Positions 38,173 to 47,340 of a stretch of DNA of 64,000 bases are shown here, in pieces. The translations under genes and the position numbers were made by a program. How positions within the stretch are numbered: the first letter of the stretch is position 1; each line of letters opens with the position of its first letter. Source of the stretch: Acinetobacter pittii (GTDB taxonomy: Bacteria > Pseudomonadota > Gammaproteobacteria > Pseudomonadales > Moraxellaceae); assembly GCF_034067285.1 (NCBI RefSeq), contig NZ_CP139286.1:3224001-3288000 (forward strand). Reading direction: 5' to 3'. The notes under the pieces are model-generated. The model was not told where the DNA came from and searched no databases. It saw nothing but the letters and a program-made list of their open reading frames with translations.

Positions 38173-39078
38173 ATGGAACTACGCCATCTCCGATATTTCA
38201 TTACCGTTGCTGAAGAATTAAATTTTAGTAAAGCCGCTCTTAAACTTTTCACTGCACAACCCTCCCTTAGCCAGCAAATTAAAGATTTAGAAGAAGATGT
38301 CGGTGTACGACTTTTAAACCGCACAAAACGCAAAGTTGAGTTAACCGAAGAAGGTGAAGTATTTTTAGAGCATGCTCGGCTCACCCTCGCTCAAGCCGAA
38401 AAAGCGGTTGCTATGGCACGGCAGGTTTCAAAGGCGAAACAGCAACTCTTACGTATCGGTTTCGTCCCCATCGCAGAAATGAAAATTTTCCCTTACGTTC
38501 TTCCTAATCTACGACTACAACACCCCGACCTTACTATTGAATTATCTAACTTAAACAATACCGAACAGCTTAAAGCCTTAAAAAAAGGTGAATTAGACAT
38601 TACATTTACCCGTGAAAACACAGATAGTGATGAAATCCAAAGCCAATTTGTTTTAACTGAACCCTTAATTTTCTTGCTTCCTAAAAATCATCCGCTTGCT
38701 CAATACGAAAGAATTCCCGTACATGCTTTACAAGGCATTGATTTTATTATTCCCGCTGCCGAACAATCACAAACATTACACAACACGATTTTAGACTTCG
38801 CTAAGACTCACAATATCGACCTCAATATTGTTCAAAAAGCAGACAGTATGCTCTTCAATATTAACTCTCTTGGCTCTGGATTAGGTTGTACAATTTTACC
38901 CGCCTACGTGGCACCTTTAGGAATCAAAAATACGGTCGTTCGTCCACTTGACGTTGAGTTGCCGACACTTGATTTATTTGTAAATTACCGTAAAAACTCA
39001 CAATCTATAGGCGTGCAAAAATTTATTGATCAACTCACTAAAGTATTTCATCTCGATAAAAACTTAAATCACGCTTAA
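38173..39078 (+). CDS. LysR-family transcriptional regulator (HcaR-like)
   Basis: The 301-residue product has the LysR helix-turn-helix at the start (LRYFITVAEELNFSKAALKLFTAQPSLSQQIKDLEEDVGVRL) and an effector domain with IELSNLNNTEQLKALKKGELDI and GLGCTILPAYV. The start ELRHLRYFITVAEE resembles CatM/BenM and HcaR, which respond to aromatic compounds. No aromatic catabolic genes are adjacent, so the target is unknown. The upstream spacer is AT-rich, and a long AT-rich inverted repeat follows the stop codon. Confidence 0.9.
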   Translation: MELRHLRYFITVAEELNFSKAALKLFTAQPSLSQQIKDLEEDVGVRLLNRTKRKVELTEEGEVFLEHARLTLAQAEKAVAMARQVSKAKQQLLRIGFVPIAEMKIFPYVLPNLRLQHPDLTIELSNLNNTEQLKALKKGELDITFTRENTDSDEIQSQFVLTEPLIFLLPKNHPLAQYERIPVHALQGIDFIIPAAEQSQTLHNTILDFAKTHNIDLNIVQKADSMLFNINSLGSGLGCTILPAYVAPLGIKNTVVRPLDVELPTLDLFVNYRKNSQSIGVQKFIDQLTKVFHLDKNLNHA

Positions 39079-39113
39079 TTATCAAAAATAATTTCATTAT
39101 TAATAAGGCTATC

Positions 39114-39168
39114 TTTATAAAAAAGTATAAATAAATATTCATTCTATTTATTTTATACTTTTTATAAA
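39114..39168. repeat. Long AT-only inverted repeat after the LysR gene
   Basis: Arms TTTATAAAAAAGTATAAATA (left, plus more) and its near complement ending in CTTTTTATAAA pair over about 24 bases with two single-base bulges around ttcattc. It lies 35 bp past the LysR stop codon and may act as a terminator or as an mRNA 3'-end barrier. Confidence 0.5.
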
Positions 39169-39336
39169 CAGTCTAATCTTGATTATTGTTCTATTTTACC
39201 ATTTGAGTAAAAGCACACATCTCATAATATATAAGTGAAAGAAAGTGAAATAAAATCTATATAAAACTGGATATTATTTTCACCATTCAATAAAAAATAA
39301 TATATGTATTACGTAATAAAAGGAGATAAGGAAAAA

Positions 39337-40014
39337 ATGGTTGGTATATTTCAACATCTTGGACGTAGTGTACAAAACCGCCCTCATTTCTTTATTGCTT
39401 TATTGATGGGAGTGATTACAGCTAGTATTTTGACATGGTTAACTTCATGGAAATGGTCAACTATTTTATTAGTCAGTTGGAATGCTTCGGTTAGCATTTA
39501 TTTACTCCATGTTTGGCAACTCATGAAAAGTGCCGATCATTCACAAATGCAACAGCAAGCTAAAAAACAAGATGAAAGCAAATGGGTCATTATGTTGATA
39601 GTTTTATTGGCCTTAACCATGTGTCTGGTTGCGATTCTAATTCAACTATCACAACTCCCTTCTGACAGTTCTGCAAAGTTAGGTCATGTGGCTTTAGCTT
39701 TACTCACCATTGTTTCTGCATGGCTTTTTATGCATACCGTTTTTGCCTTACATTATGCCCATGATTTTTATATGGCTTTGTCTAGAAATGAGGAAAATGG
39801 AGGGTTAGATTTCCCGGGAACACAACACCCCACTTATCCTGATTTTCTATATTTTAGTTATATTATTGGTACATCTGCACAAACTGCCGATGTATCAATT
39901 ACCACCAAACATATGCGCCTTTTAAACTTATTTCACGCAGTGTTGTCTTTTGGATTTAATACTACCATTTTAGCGATCTGTATTAATGTGGCTGCGGGTT
40001 TTCTTACCAACTAA
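39337..40014 (+). CDS. DUF1345 membrane protein
   Basis: The 225-residue product has four to five transmembrane helices and fits DUF1345 (YALHYAHDFY-like FALHYAHDFYMAL and SYIIGTSAQTADVSITTKHMR). The last motif, with T-S-x-Q-T-A-D-V, is a family mark. No function is established for DUF1345. I start at 39337, where AAGG and a spacer precede ATG; the upstream ATG at 39304 would add 11 residues. A hairpin terminator follows. It is not clearly linked to its neighbours. Confidence 0.82.
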   Translation: MVGIFQHLGRSVQNRPHFFIALLMGVITASILTWLTSWKWSTILLVSWNASVSIYLLHVWQLMKSADHSQMQQQAKKQDESKWVIMLIVLLALTMCLVAILIQLSQLPSDSSAKLGHVALALLTIVSAWLFMHTVFALHYAHDFYMALSRNEENGGLDFPGTQHPTYPDFLYFSYIIGTSAQTADVSITTKHMRLLNLFHAVLSFGFNTTILAICINVAAGFLTN

Positions 40015-40028
40015 AACCTTTATTCAAA

Positions 40029-40060
40029 CAACAAAAAGCCACCCTTTTGGGTGACTTTTA
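40029..40060. terminator. Terminator between the DUF1345 gene and the GST gene
   Basis: AAAAGCCACCC and GGGTGACTTTT form an imperfect stem (one mismatch) with a TTTT loop, placed between two converging genes. Confidence 0.8.
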
Positions 40061-40072
40061 AGAATAGTACGT

Positions 40073-40678
40073 TTACAACAGTTGGCCCATAGTGCTTTGT
40101 TTTAAGCCTTCACGCTGTTTAATCGTTTCAACATAACGTGTAATAGCCGGATGTGATTCAATCGTTTTCATTTTTAATTGCCATAAAAGCATGGCGCCAA
40201 CACTTACATCTGCTGCGGTAAATTGTTCGCCACATACATACGGGTTCGCTTCACTCAAACCTTGCACTAAAGCTTGATAAGCATCATTGTAATCGCCATA
40301 GCCAACAAACATCTTTTGATCAGGCGATACTTCTATTCCTAAAGCTTTATCAACACCAGCAGCTTCCCAAGGACCTGCCATCACAAATAACCAACGATAG
40401 TACAAACCGCGTTTTGGATCATCTAAAGCAGGTGCCAAACCTTTTTCAGAAAACTTATCAGCTAAATAAGCACAGATTGCGCCTAACTCATAAATAACCA
40501 CATCGCCATCTACCAATACCGGCACTTTTCCAAAAGGATTAAGTTTTAGATATTCAGGGGATTTCATTTCGGTCTTGTATGCAACTTCAATTCGTTCACA
40601 TTCAACACCGAGCTCGACTAAAAGCCAGTCAATAACGACACCACGCGACTCTTTGTTAGTATAAAGTTTAAGGCTCAT
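40073..40678 (-). CDS. Glutathione S-transferase family protein
   Basis: The 201-residue product has the N-terminal thioredoxin-like GST domain (MSLKLYTNKESRGVVIDWLL, FGKVPVLVDGDVVIYELGAICAYLADKF with the cis-Pro) and the C-terminal alpha domain (NPYVCGEQFTAADVSVGAMLLW). I start at 40678, because GGAGT lies seven bases ahead. It conjugates or reduces substrates with glutathione; the particular substrate is unknown. It lies 50 bp downstream of the WYL regulator on the same strand, so the two may share a transcript. Confidence 0.9.
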   Translation of the reverse strand: MSLKLYTNKESRGVVIDWLLVELGVECERIEVAYKTEMKSPEYLKLNPFGKVPVLVDGDVVIYELGAICAYLADKFSEKGLAPALDDPKRGLYYRWLFVMAGPWEAAGVDKALGIEVSPDQKMFVGYGDYNDAYQALVQGLSEANPYVCGEQFTAADVSVGAMLLWQLKMKTIESHPAITRYVETIKQREGLKQSTMGQLL

Positions 40679-40727
40679 TCTTATCACTCCTTGTTTATCG
40701 TAGTTCCTAGTTTACAATTGGGCTTTG

Positions 40728-41423
40728 TCAATTTTTGTCAGTAGCGTTTTGCATTTCCTGTTTCCACCATTTTTGGAACAGAAGCTTTTTAAATTCGGGA
40801 TAACTATCTTGGCTAATATGAAGCTGATGAATCCGATCGATTCGAAAGTGGCGGAATGCCTGACGTAATTCACACCAAGCAGCGAGTACCACTTTACCGT
40901 TTAAATATCCCAAAGCAAAAGGCCAAAGCGAACGTTCACTCAAACGGTTTTGCTCATCACAATAATCTACTTTTATTTTTACTTGATTACGAATGGCTAT
41001 ACGCACTTGCGCTACCAGCGTTTCATCAACAGGATACCAATAATGGGCAACCCCTAAGGTCATATCATCAAGCAAATATTTTCGATGTTTAGGTAAGACT
41101 GCATAAAGTTTTGAATAAATTGAAACCGCAGCAGATTTTAGTGATTGATCAGGAACTTCTTTCAACCATTCTAAAGCTAAAAATAAAGCTTCTGCCTCAT
41201 CTTCATTAAATGTTATGGGCGGCAATAAAATGTCTTCTTTAAGCTGAAACCCAAGGCCTGCCGATGCCTCAATTCTTACACCTTGCTCACGTAAGCTATC
41301 AATATCTCGATAGACACTTCGAACGCTAATTTCTAGGCGCTCAGCCAAGACTTGCGCTGTGATGGGGTAACGGGCTTCACGAAGCTGTTGTAAAAGATTT
41401 AATAGGCGAATTGAACGGCTCAT
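40728..41423 (-). CDS. YafY-type WYL-domain transcriptional regulator
   Basis: The 231-residue protein has an N-terminal HTH_11 domain (NLLQQLREARYPITAQVLAERLEISVRSVYRDIDSLREQGV) and a C-terminal WYL domain (KVDYCDEQNRLSERSLWPFALGYLNGKVVLAAWCELRQAFRHFRIDRI). WYL domains may sense ligands and control stress genes. It lies upstream of the GST gene on the same strand and may govern it. Confidence 0.9.
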   Translation of the reverse strand: MSRSIRLLNLLQQLREARYPITAQVLAERLEISVRSVYRDIDSLREQGVRIEASAGLGFQLKEDILLPPITFNEDEAEALFLALEWLKEVPDQSLKSAAVSIYSKLYAVLPKHRKYLLDDMTLGVAHYWYPVDETLVAQVRIAIRNQVKIKVDYCDEQNRLSERSLWPFALGYLNGKVVLAAWCELRQAFRHFRIDRIHQLHISQDSYPEFKKLLFQKWWKQEMQNATDKN

Positions 41424-41497
41424 TTTTTCTCTTCTTATTATTTTGTTATTTAACTTAGATTAAGAGGGAACACATTCCCTCTTTGAAATCTTTTAAA

Positions 41498-42172
41498 TTA
41501 AGCGACATCTACAGTAGATAATTGCGCATATTCTCTTAAAAAGCGATGAAGCTCCTGTACATCTTTAGCAATCGTTAAAGGTTGAAACTTTTGCAGAACT
41601 TCAACCGAATGCACCCCATAGCCTACCCCGATACGCGGCATACCCAAACGCTGTGCCATCTCAAGGTCATAACTACTGTCACCAATCATGACCGCCTGTT
41701 CAACACTCACTCCTGTTACAGTCAAAATTTCTTGCAACATCAGTGGATCTGGTTTCGAACGGGTTTCATTGGCTGCTCGAGTAACGTCAAAAAGATGAGT
41801 ACTCTGTGTTTTTGCAATCACACGGTCTAAACCACGACGGTTTTTACCCGTTGCTACAGCAAGTTTTAAACCTTGCGCTTTTAAGTCATGTAATAGCTCA
41901 GCAACACCGTCAAACCATGCATCATCCGTAGAATTAGCAATATAGTGATCGCCATATGCTTTTAAGATCGATTCATGCAACTCCGGCGCTTCTGGAAATA
42001 AGGTCTGCATCACCTCTGGCAAGCCTAACCCAATAATACTTTTTGCTGCTTCATCACTTAGAGGTAATTCATGTTGCTCTGCTGCATGTTGTAAGCTAGC
42101 AACAATCTGGCCAACAGAGTTATATAAAGTTCCATCCCAGTCAAAAATAACTAATTCGGTTTTCAGACTCAT
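41498..42172 (-). CDS. HAD-family phosphatase (phosphoglycolate phosphatase-like)
   Basis: The 224-residue product has motif I VIFDWDGTLYNS near residue 9, motif II VATGKNRRG and motif IV MIGDSSYDLEMAQRLGM near residue 165. The short all-alpha cap places it with Gph/PgmB-like HAD enzymes. Its start codon overlaps the rluC stop by four bases (ATGA), so translation is coupled. The paired gene order rluC-HAD occurs in many gamma-proteobacteria. The substrate is not defined. Confidence 0.9.
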   Translation of the reverse strand: MSLKTELVIFDWDGTLYNSVGQIVASLQHAAEQHELPLSDEAAKSIIGLGLPEVMQTLFPEAPELHESILKAYGDHYIANSTDDAWFDGVAELLHDLKAQGLKLAVATGKNRRGLDRVIAKTQSTHLFDVTRAANETRSKPDPLMLQEILTVTGVSVEQAVMIGDSSYDLEMAQRLGMPRIGVGYGVHSVEVLQKFQPLTIAKDVQELHRFLREYAQLSTVDVA

Positions 42173-43101
42173 TTTGCTACTCTCAAAGCCTTTAATAACT
42201 GGGTCATGTCTTCTGGTAACGGCGCTTCAATCGGTGGATAACCTGGAATATCTAAACGCATCGCGTGTAAACATAAACGCCGTGCTTGCGGACCTGCGTA
42301 CTCAGTGGTGTGTCCATATTTATCATCACCCAACAACGGATGTCCAATACTTAAACCATGTACACGGATCTGATGGGTACGGCCTGACAAAGGTGAGGCA
42401 TGAACCAAAGTCGCATTTTTAAAGCGCTCTGCAACCACCCATTCCGTTTTACTCGGTTTACCTTCTTTAGATACACGTACACGACGCTCGCCATTGGCTA
42501 ACTCATAACGAAATAAAGGAGCATCAATGAGTTGTTTATCCAGACTCACCTGACCTTTTACAATTGCTGCATAAGTCTTACGAATTTTGTGCTCACGCAA
42601 CATATCTTGTAGCAGCTTTAAAGTACTACGTTTCTTGCTAATCATGACCAGACCAGAAGTATCACGGTCAATACGGTGAATTAGTTCTAAGTATTTTTTA
42701 CCTGTTGCTGCACGTAGAGCCTCAATCAAACCATACGCCACACCACTACCACCATGTACGGCAATACCTGATGGTTTATTGATGACTAACAGACCTTCAT
42801 CTTCATAGACCACACGGCTGAGTAGGCCTTGTGCTACACTGTCACTCACAGGAGCGGCTGTTTCATCCTTTTGTTCATAGCGAATAGGTGCAACACGAAT
42901 CTGATCTCCAATCTCTAATTTGGTCTCAGCTTTAATACGTTTTTTATTTACTCGAACCTGACCTTCACGAATCAAACGATAAATACGACTCTTAGGTACA
43001 CCCTTTAAACGCGAAAACAGGAAATTATCAATTCGCTGTCCTGCTTGATGTTCATCCACCTCAAACCAAGTGACACTTTGCCATTGCTGTGTAGAATTCA
43101 T
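42169..43101 (-). CDS. rluC: Ribosomal large subunit pseudouridine synthase RluC
   Basis: RluC modifies U955, U2504 and U2580 of 23S rRNA in E. coli. The 310-residue product has an N-terminal S4 RNA-binding domain (FLFSRLKGVPKSRIYRLIREGQVRVN) and the RluA-type catalytic domain with active Asp in ELIHRIDRDTSGLVMISK near residue 145. The C-terminus carries SGRTHQIRVHGLSIGHPLLGDDKYG. The nearby HAD gene overlaps its 3' end by four bases. It is divergent from rne across a 721-bp spacer, the same pairing as in E. coli. Confidence 0.95.
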   Translation of the reverse strand: MNSTQQWQSVTWFEVDEHQAGQRIDNFLFSRLKGVPKSRIYRLIREGQVRVNKKRIKAETKLEIGDQIRVAPIRYEQKDETAAPVSDSVAQGLLSRVVYEDEGLLVINKPSGIAVHGGSGVAYGLIEALRAATGKKYLELIHRIDRDTSGLVMISKKRSTLKLLQDMLREHKIRKTYAAIVKGQVSLDKQLIDAPLFRYELANGERRVRVSKEGKPSKTEWVVAERFKNATLVHASPLSGRTHQIRVHGLSIGHPLLGDDKYGHTTEYAGPQARRLCLHAMRLDIPGYPPIEAPLPEDMTQLLKALRVAK

Positions 43102-43210
43102 ACTGATATTTAAACCTGAAATTTTGCTAAATTTGATTAATAAATGACCGATTAGCTTAGTTTTTTCACAAGAAATCTAAGCTTAGCCCATAGGCAGATG
43201 CTGCAAGGTT

Positions 43211-43219
43211 TGATATAGT
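43211..43219 (+). promoter_or_regulatory. Extended -10 promoter element for rne
   Basis: TGATATAGT is an extended -10 (TGn-TATAGT). It gives a start near 43226 and a leader of about 600 nt. The -35 region is weak. Confidence 0.5.
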
Positions 43220-43225
43220 CAGCGC

Positions 43226-43822
43226 ACGGATACCGCCGTAAGTGAACATCTAATAGGGAATTTCCCTGATTGAAACCTCAATCAAAATGATGCTTTCATC
43301 ACCAGCTCGGATTGGTCCTAAAGAATTATGCCGACGCCGAAGGCTTATTATATCGGCAAAATGACAAACTGTTGCGTTTAATTCAGTTTGTTCAAAAAAA
43401 TATGTTACCAACTCTAGTTGGTTATGGAACGTAAACTGATACACATCAGACAAATCGCTCCTTAATGTTGCCTTCAGGCTAAAGCGTTGATGCATTGGAA
43501 CTGCCGAAAGCACCGATACGATGAGCATTCCGTATCAAACTTCCAAAAAGAAGTCACTTCGCGCCCAATGACAGTGAAAGTCATTAACCAATGCACCGCT
43601 CACCCGCCAGTGAAGCACTAAGGAAGTCTGATTTAAAGGTTGAAGCAGTATTGCCTACATCACAGACGAGAATCGAAGCTAAGGCTAAATGTAGCCGGTA
43701 ACAGATGACTCAGACCACAAATATTTTGAGATCTGGGAAATGATCCGTCATGTTCGATGTTCGTTCAGAACCTTTAAGTTTGTGCGATATGTTTGTGTGG
43801 GTCACTATTAGGTGTCACACCC
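43226..43822 (+). promoter_or_regulatory. Long, structured 5' leader of rne
   Basis: The predicted leader has many inverted repeats: GATTGA/TCAATC (43268-43283), ACAAACTG/CAGTTTGT (43364-43391), ACCAACT/AGTTGGT (43407-43422) and GATACG/CGTATC (43515-43536). GGTG/CACC (43811-43821) encloses the ribosome site. E. coli rne has a shorter structured leader that RNase E binds for autoregulation, so the same role is inferred. The 92-codon reverse-strand ORF within it lacks gene features. Confidence 0.65.
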
Positions 43823-46800
43823 ATGAAACGTATGTTGATTAATGCAACTCACGCAGAAGAAGTCCGCGTTGCACTTATCACTGGTAATCGTCTTTACGAT
43901 TTTGATTTAGAGAATCGTACCCGAGAACAGAAAAAATCCAATATCTATAAAGGCCATGTAACCCGCGTAGAACCATCTTTAGAAGCTGTTTTTGTTGAAT
44001 ACGGCGCAGGCCGTCAAGGCTTCTTGTCTATGCGCGAAATTGCTAACAGTTATTTCCAAGCAGACCCACGACAAACTTCAAACATTCGTGAACTTATCAC
44101 TGAAGGTACTGAATTACTTGTTCAAGTCGAAAAAGAAGAACGTGGCAATAAAGGCGCTGCCCTTTCTACCTTTATTTCACTTGCAGGACGTTATTTGGTT
44201 CTTATGCCAAACAACCCGAAAGGCGGCGGTATTAGTCGTCAAATTTCAGGTTCTGTACGTGAAGAGCTAAAAGAAATTCTAGCTTCTTTAAATTTACCGC
44301 GTGGTATGAGCGTTATTGTACGTACCGCTGGTATTGGCCGTACCCAAGAAGAATTACAGTTAGACTTACAGCATTTGCTTGACCTTTGGACACAAATCCA
44401 AGGCACAGCGAGCTCTGGTCCATCTCCAATGCTGGTTCATCAAGAAGCTGGCGTTGTTACTCGTGCTATCCGCGATTATTTACGTGATGATGTTGCAGAA
44501 ATTTTAATTGATAGCGAACAGGCTTATAACGAAGCTTATAACTTTGTTAAAGCAGTGATGCCACGTCAATTAGACAAACTCAAAACTTATACTTTAAACG
44601 AGCCATTGTTTGCTCATTTTGGTATTGAAAGCCAAATTCAAACTGCTTATGAACGTGAAGTAAAACTTCCTTCTGGCGGTTCAATCGTGATTGACCAGAC
44701 CGAAGCTTTAGTTTCAATCGACATTAACTCTGCGAAATCGACTCGTGGACATGACGTTGAAGAAACTGCACTAAACACGAACTTAGAAGCAGCAGAAGAA
44801 ATTGCTCGCCAACTTCGTCTTCGTGACATTGGTGGTTTAGTTGTAATCGACTTCATCGATATGACTAAAGAGCGCAACCAACGCATGGTTGAAGCAAAAC
44901 TTCGTGAAGCAACACAAAGCGATCGCGCACGTATTCAGTTTGGCCAACTCTCTCGTTTTGGCTTAATGGAAATGAGCCGTCAACGTTTACGTCCATCTCT
45001 TGAAGAAGCAACAGGTTATGTGTGCCCTCGCTGTCATGGTACAGGCATGGTTCGTGACTTACGCTCACTTTCACTTTCTATTATGCGTAAAGTAGAAGAG
45101 ATCGCGCTTCGTGAACGTCATGGTGAAGTACAAGTAGAAGTACCTGTTGAAATTGCAGCGTTTTTACTCAATGAAAAACGTCATAGCCTTGTTTATTTAG
45201 AACAAACTTCTAGTGTTCGTGTGACTGTTTTACCTCACCCACACTTAGAAACACCTCACTACGAAATTCAGTACAATCCAGATGGATTTGCACCATCTAG
45301 CTACGAACGTACTGAAGCAACTCGTTCAAGTGAAAAAGAGTTAGGTTATGAATCTTCTGAATGGCATTTAGAAGAAGCTGATCATGGCCATACTCATGCA
45401 ACCCCTGCTGCCAACAACGCAGCTAACCAAAAGAAAGTAAATCAAGCAGCTCAACCTGCTGTTGCTCAGGCAAGCACTCAAAAAGCAGCAAGCCCATGTG
45501 CATGGTTAGAAAATCTTTTTGTTCAAAAACAAGCTCAAACAGTTGATCAATCTCGCTCAGCACAAAATGCTGCTGCGGCAATTGAACAAATGGTGAATAC
45601 AGGCGCTGTTAGCCGTGGACAGTTTGGCCAGGTTACAGCACCAGCAGTTGCTGAAGTTACTTCGGCTCCATCTAACAATGCTTATATTTCTCAATCTCCT
45701 GTTAAACAGGAAGCACGTGAGAATGTTGAGAAAGACGATAAAGTACAACAGCAGCGTCCAAACAACAAAAAACGTAAGCACAAAGAGCAACGTGAACAAC
45801 ATCAGCACCACCATAATCAAGAACCACAACAACAGCAGGTTCATGAAGAGGTTGTACAGTTATCACGCCAAGAGCAACGTGAATTAAAACGTCAACAAAA
45901 GCGTCAACAACAAGATCAGCCACATGCCCAACATCAAAATGATGGTCAACAAGCTGAGCATGCTGTGCCACGTCGTGACCGTAATAATCAACAACGTCCA
46001 AACCGTCCGAATCGCCACCGCGATCCAAGCGTATTAAATGAAAATCAAAATACGCCAGCACCAGCAGTTGTTGATGAAAAACAAATTAAGGTTGATTTGA
46101 TTGATGCTCCACAGCATGAAGTCATGAATACAGCCTTAGTCATCAATCTTGATCAAGCACAAAGCGAAATTATTGCTTTAACGCCTGAGCAACCTCTTGA
46201 ACGTACTGAAAAAGCACCTGTTGTTGAAGTTGTTCAAGAGCCAGCTCCAGCGCCTGTTGCTGCTGTGGAAGAGACAGTAACTGCTGAAGCAGAAGCTCCT
46301 CAACCAAAGGTTGAGAAAACTCAACCGCAAATTCAACGTGCGAGTAATGATCCTCGTATGCGTCGCCGTGAACAACGCAACGCAAAACGAGCTAAAGCTG
46401 TTACACCATCAATTGCCCCATCGCAAATTCCAACGTTGGCGCAATATACGATTGGTAGCTTGATCCGTCATGTTTACGGTGAAGACTGTACAGTATTGAT
46501 TGAACAGTTTGGTTTAGTTCCAACATTCAATCGTGCATTGCAGAAATTTGCAGAGCAATATGCAAGTACTCTAGTAACCGAAGTCGCAGCTGAAACTGAA
46601 GATAAAAAGCCTGTTACTCGTGATGCTGAGCTTCCAAGCAACAAGCCTTCACAAGAAGCAGAACCTGCGCCAGTACTTCCGTTAACGCCACCAAAAGAGG
46701 CAACACCGCGTGTTGCTAATGATCCGCGTGAGCGTCGTCGTTTAGCGAAACTTGCTGCTGAACAGGCTTTTGAGCAAGTTAAGCAACAACATTCTGCACC

Positions 46801-47149
46801 AGAAGAAGCTGCTCCTGTAGCGTCGACTGTAGAAGAAACTGTTGTTGCTCCTACTGCTGAAACACAAGCGCCTGTTGAATCAAAACAGCAACCGCTTGAG
46901 CTTGATCAGGAAACTGAGGCTGCAGCTAGCGTAGAAGAAACACCAGCGACAACTGTAGTTGAAGCTCCGGTTGCGAAACAGCCAAAAGCAACTGCAAAAG
47001 CCAAAGCAGCTACAGAACAGGCTGTAGAGCCAACTGAAGCTCCTGCGGAAAGTGAGTCAGAAGATTCTAAAGCTGATAAGGACAAACCAAGTCGTCCTCG
47101 TCGCCCTCGTGGCCGTCCACCAAAGAAAGCAAATCCTGTAGCTGAGTAA
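43823..47149 (+). CDS. rne: Ribonuclease E
   Basis: RNase E is the main endonuclease of mRNA decay and rRNA/tRNA processing and scaffolds the degradosome at the membrane. The 1108-residue product starts [18 protein letters not shown] and has an S1 domain ([20 protein letters not shown]). The catalytic [10 protein letters not shown] and [13 protein letters not shown] segments lie near residues 295-350, and the zinc-link CPRCHGTG near residue 405. The C-terminal 600 residues are low complexity, rich in Gln, Glu, Ala and His. They include [16 protein letters not shown] and a basic [12 protein letters not shown] end that may bind RNA. I start at 43823, with an AGGTG site before it; the upstream ATG at 43793 lacks family similarity. 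A strong terminator follows. Confidence 0.97.
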   Translation: MKRMLINATHAEEVRVALITGNRLYDFDLENRTREQKKSNIYKGHVTRVEPSLEAVFVEYGAGRQGFLSMREIANSYFQADPRQTSNIRELITEGTELLVQVEKEERGNKGAALSTFISLAGRYLVLMPNNPKGGGISRQISGSVREELKEILASLNLPRGMSVIVRTAGIGRTQEELQLDLQHLLDLWTQIQGTASSGPSPMLVHQEAGVVTRAIRDYLRDDVAEILIDSEQAYNEAYNFVKAVMPRQLDKLKTYTLNEPLFAHFGIESQIQTAYEREVKLPSGGSIVIDQTEALVSIDINSAKSTRGHDVEETALNTNLEAAEEIARQLRLRDIGGLVVIDFIDMTKERNQRMVEAKLREATQSDRARIQFGQLSRFGLMEMSRQRLRPSLEEATGYVCPRCHGTGMVRDLRSLSLSIMRKVEEIALRERHGEVQVEVPVEIAAFLLNEKRHSLVYLEQTSSVRVTVLPHPHLETPHYEIQYNPDGFAPSSYERTEATRSSEKELGYESSEWHLEEADHGHTHATPAANNAANQKKVNQAAQPAVAQASTQKAASPCAWLENLFVQKQAQTVDQSRSAQNAAAAIEQMVNTGAVSRGQFGQVTAPAVAEVTSAPSNNAYISQSPVKQEARENVEKDDKVQQQRPNNKKRKHKEQREQHQHHHNQEPQQQQVHEEVVQLSRQEQRELKRQQKRQQQDQPHAQHQNDGQQAEHAVPRRDRNNQQRPNRPNRHRDPSVLNENQNTPAPAVVDEKQIKVDLIDAPQHEVMNTALVINLDQAQSEIIALTPEQPLERTEKAPVVEVVQEPAPAPVAAVEETVTAEAEAPQPKVEKTQPQIQRASNDPRMRRREQRNAKRAKAVTPSIAPSQIPTLAQYTIGSLIRHVYGEDCTVLIEQFGLVPTFNRALQKFAEQYASTLVTEVAAETEDKKPVTRDAELPSNKPSQEAEPAPVLPLTPPKEATPRVANDPRERRRLAKLAAEQAFEQVKQQHSAPEEAAPVASTVEETVVAPTAETQAPVESKQQPLELDQETEAAASVEETPATTVVEAPVAKQPKATAKAKAATEQAVEPTEAPAESESEDSKADKDKPSRPRRPRGRPPKKANPVAE

Positions 47150-47188
47150 ATCATTTGCTCAATTGCAGCTAATTTAAATAAACCTAGT

Positions 47189-47218
47189 CATTTCGATGAC
47201 TAGGTTTTTTTTGTTATT
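47189..47218 (+). terminator. Terminator after rne
   Basis: AACCTAGTCAT and ATGACTAGGTT form a perfect 11-bp stem followed by a run of eight Ts. Confidence 0.93.
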
Positions 47219-47340
47219 TTTAACCAATTAGGTTGATTGCACTAGAAGAAAAGTTTTAAAAGCATGGTGAACCATGAAAAATACTGTACTTTTGCCAACG
47301 CAACCTTTTTTGGATTGATCGAAAAATAAATAGGATTGAT

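Noticed and set aside
43250..43528. 92-codon minus-strand ORF in the rne leader
   Set aside because: It has no ribosome site or recognised domain and coincides with the structured leader on the other strand.
45702..46061. 119-codon minus-strand ORF
   Set aside because: It is the reverse-strand shadow of the low-complexity tail of rne; the composition is an artefact of that repeat-rich region.
45700..46350. Repeated short motifs in rne considered as a CRISPR or VNTR array
   Set aside because: The repeats are in-frame low-complexity codons of a coding tail, with no spacers or constant unit length.
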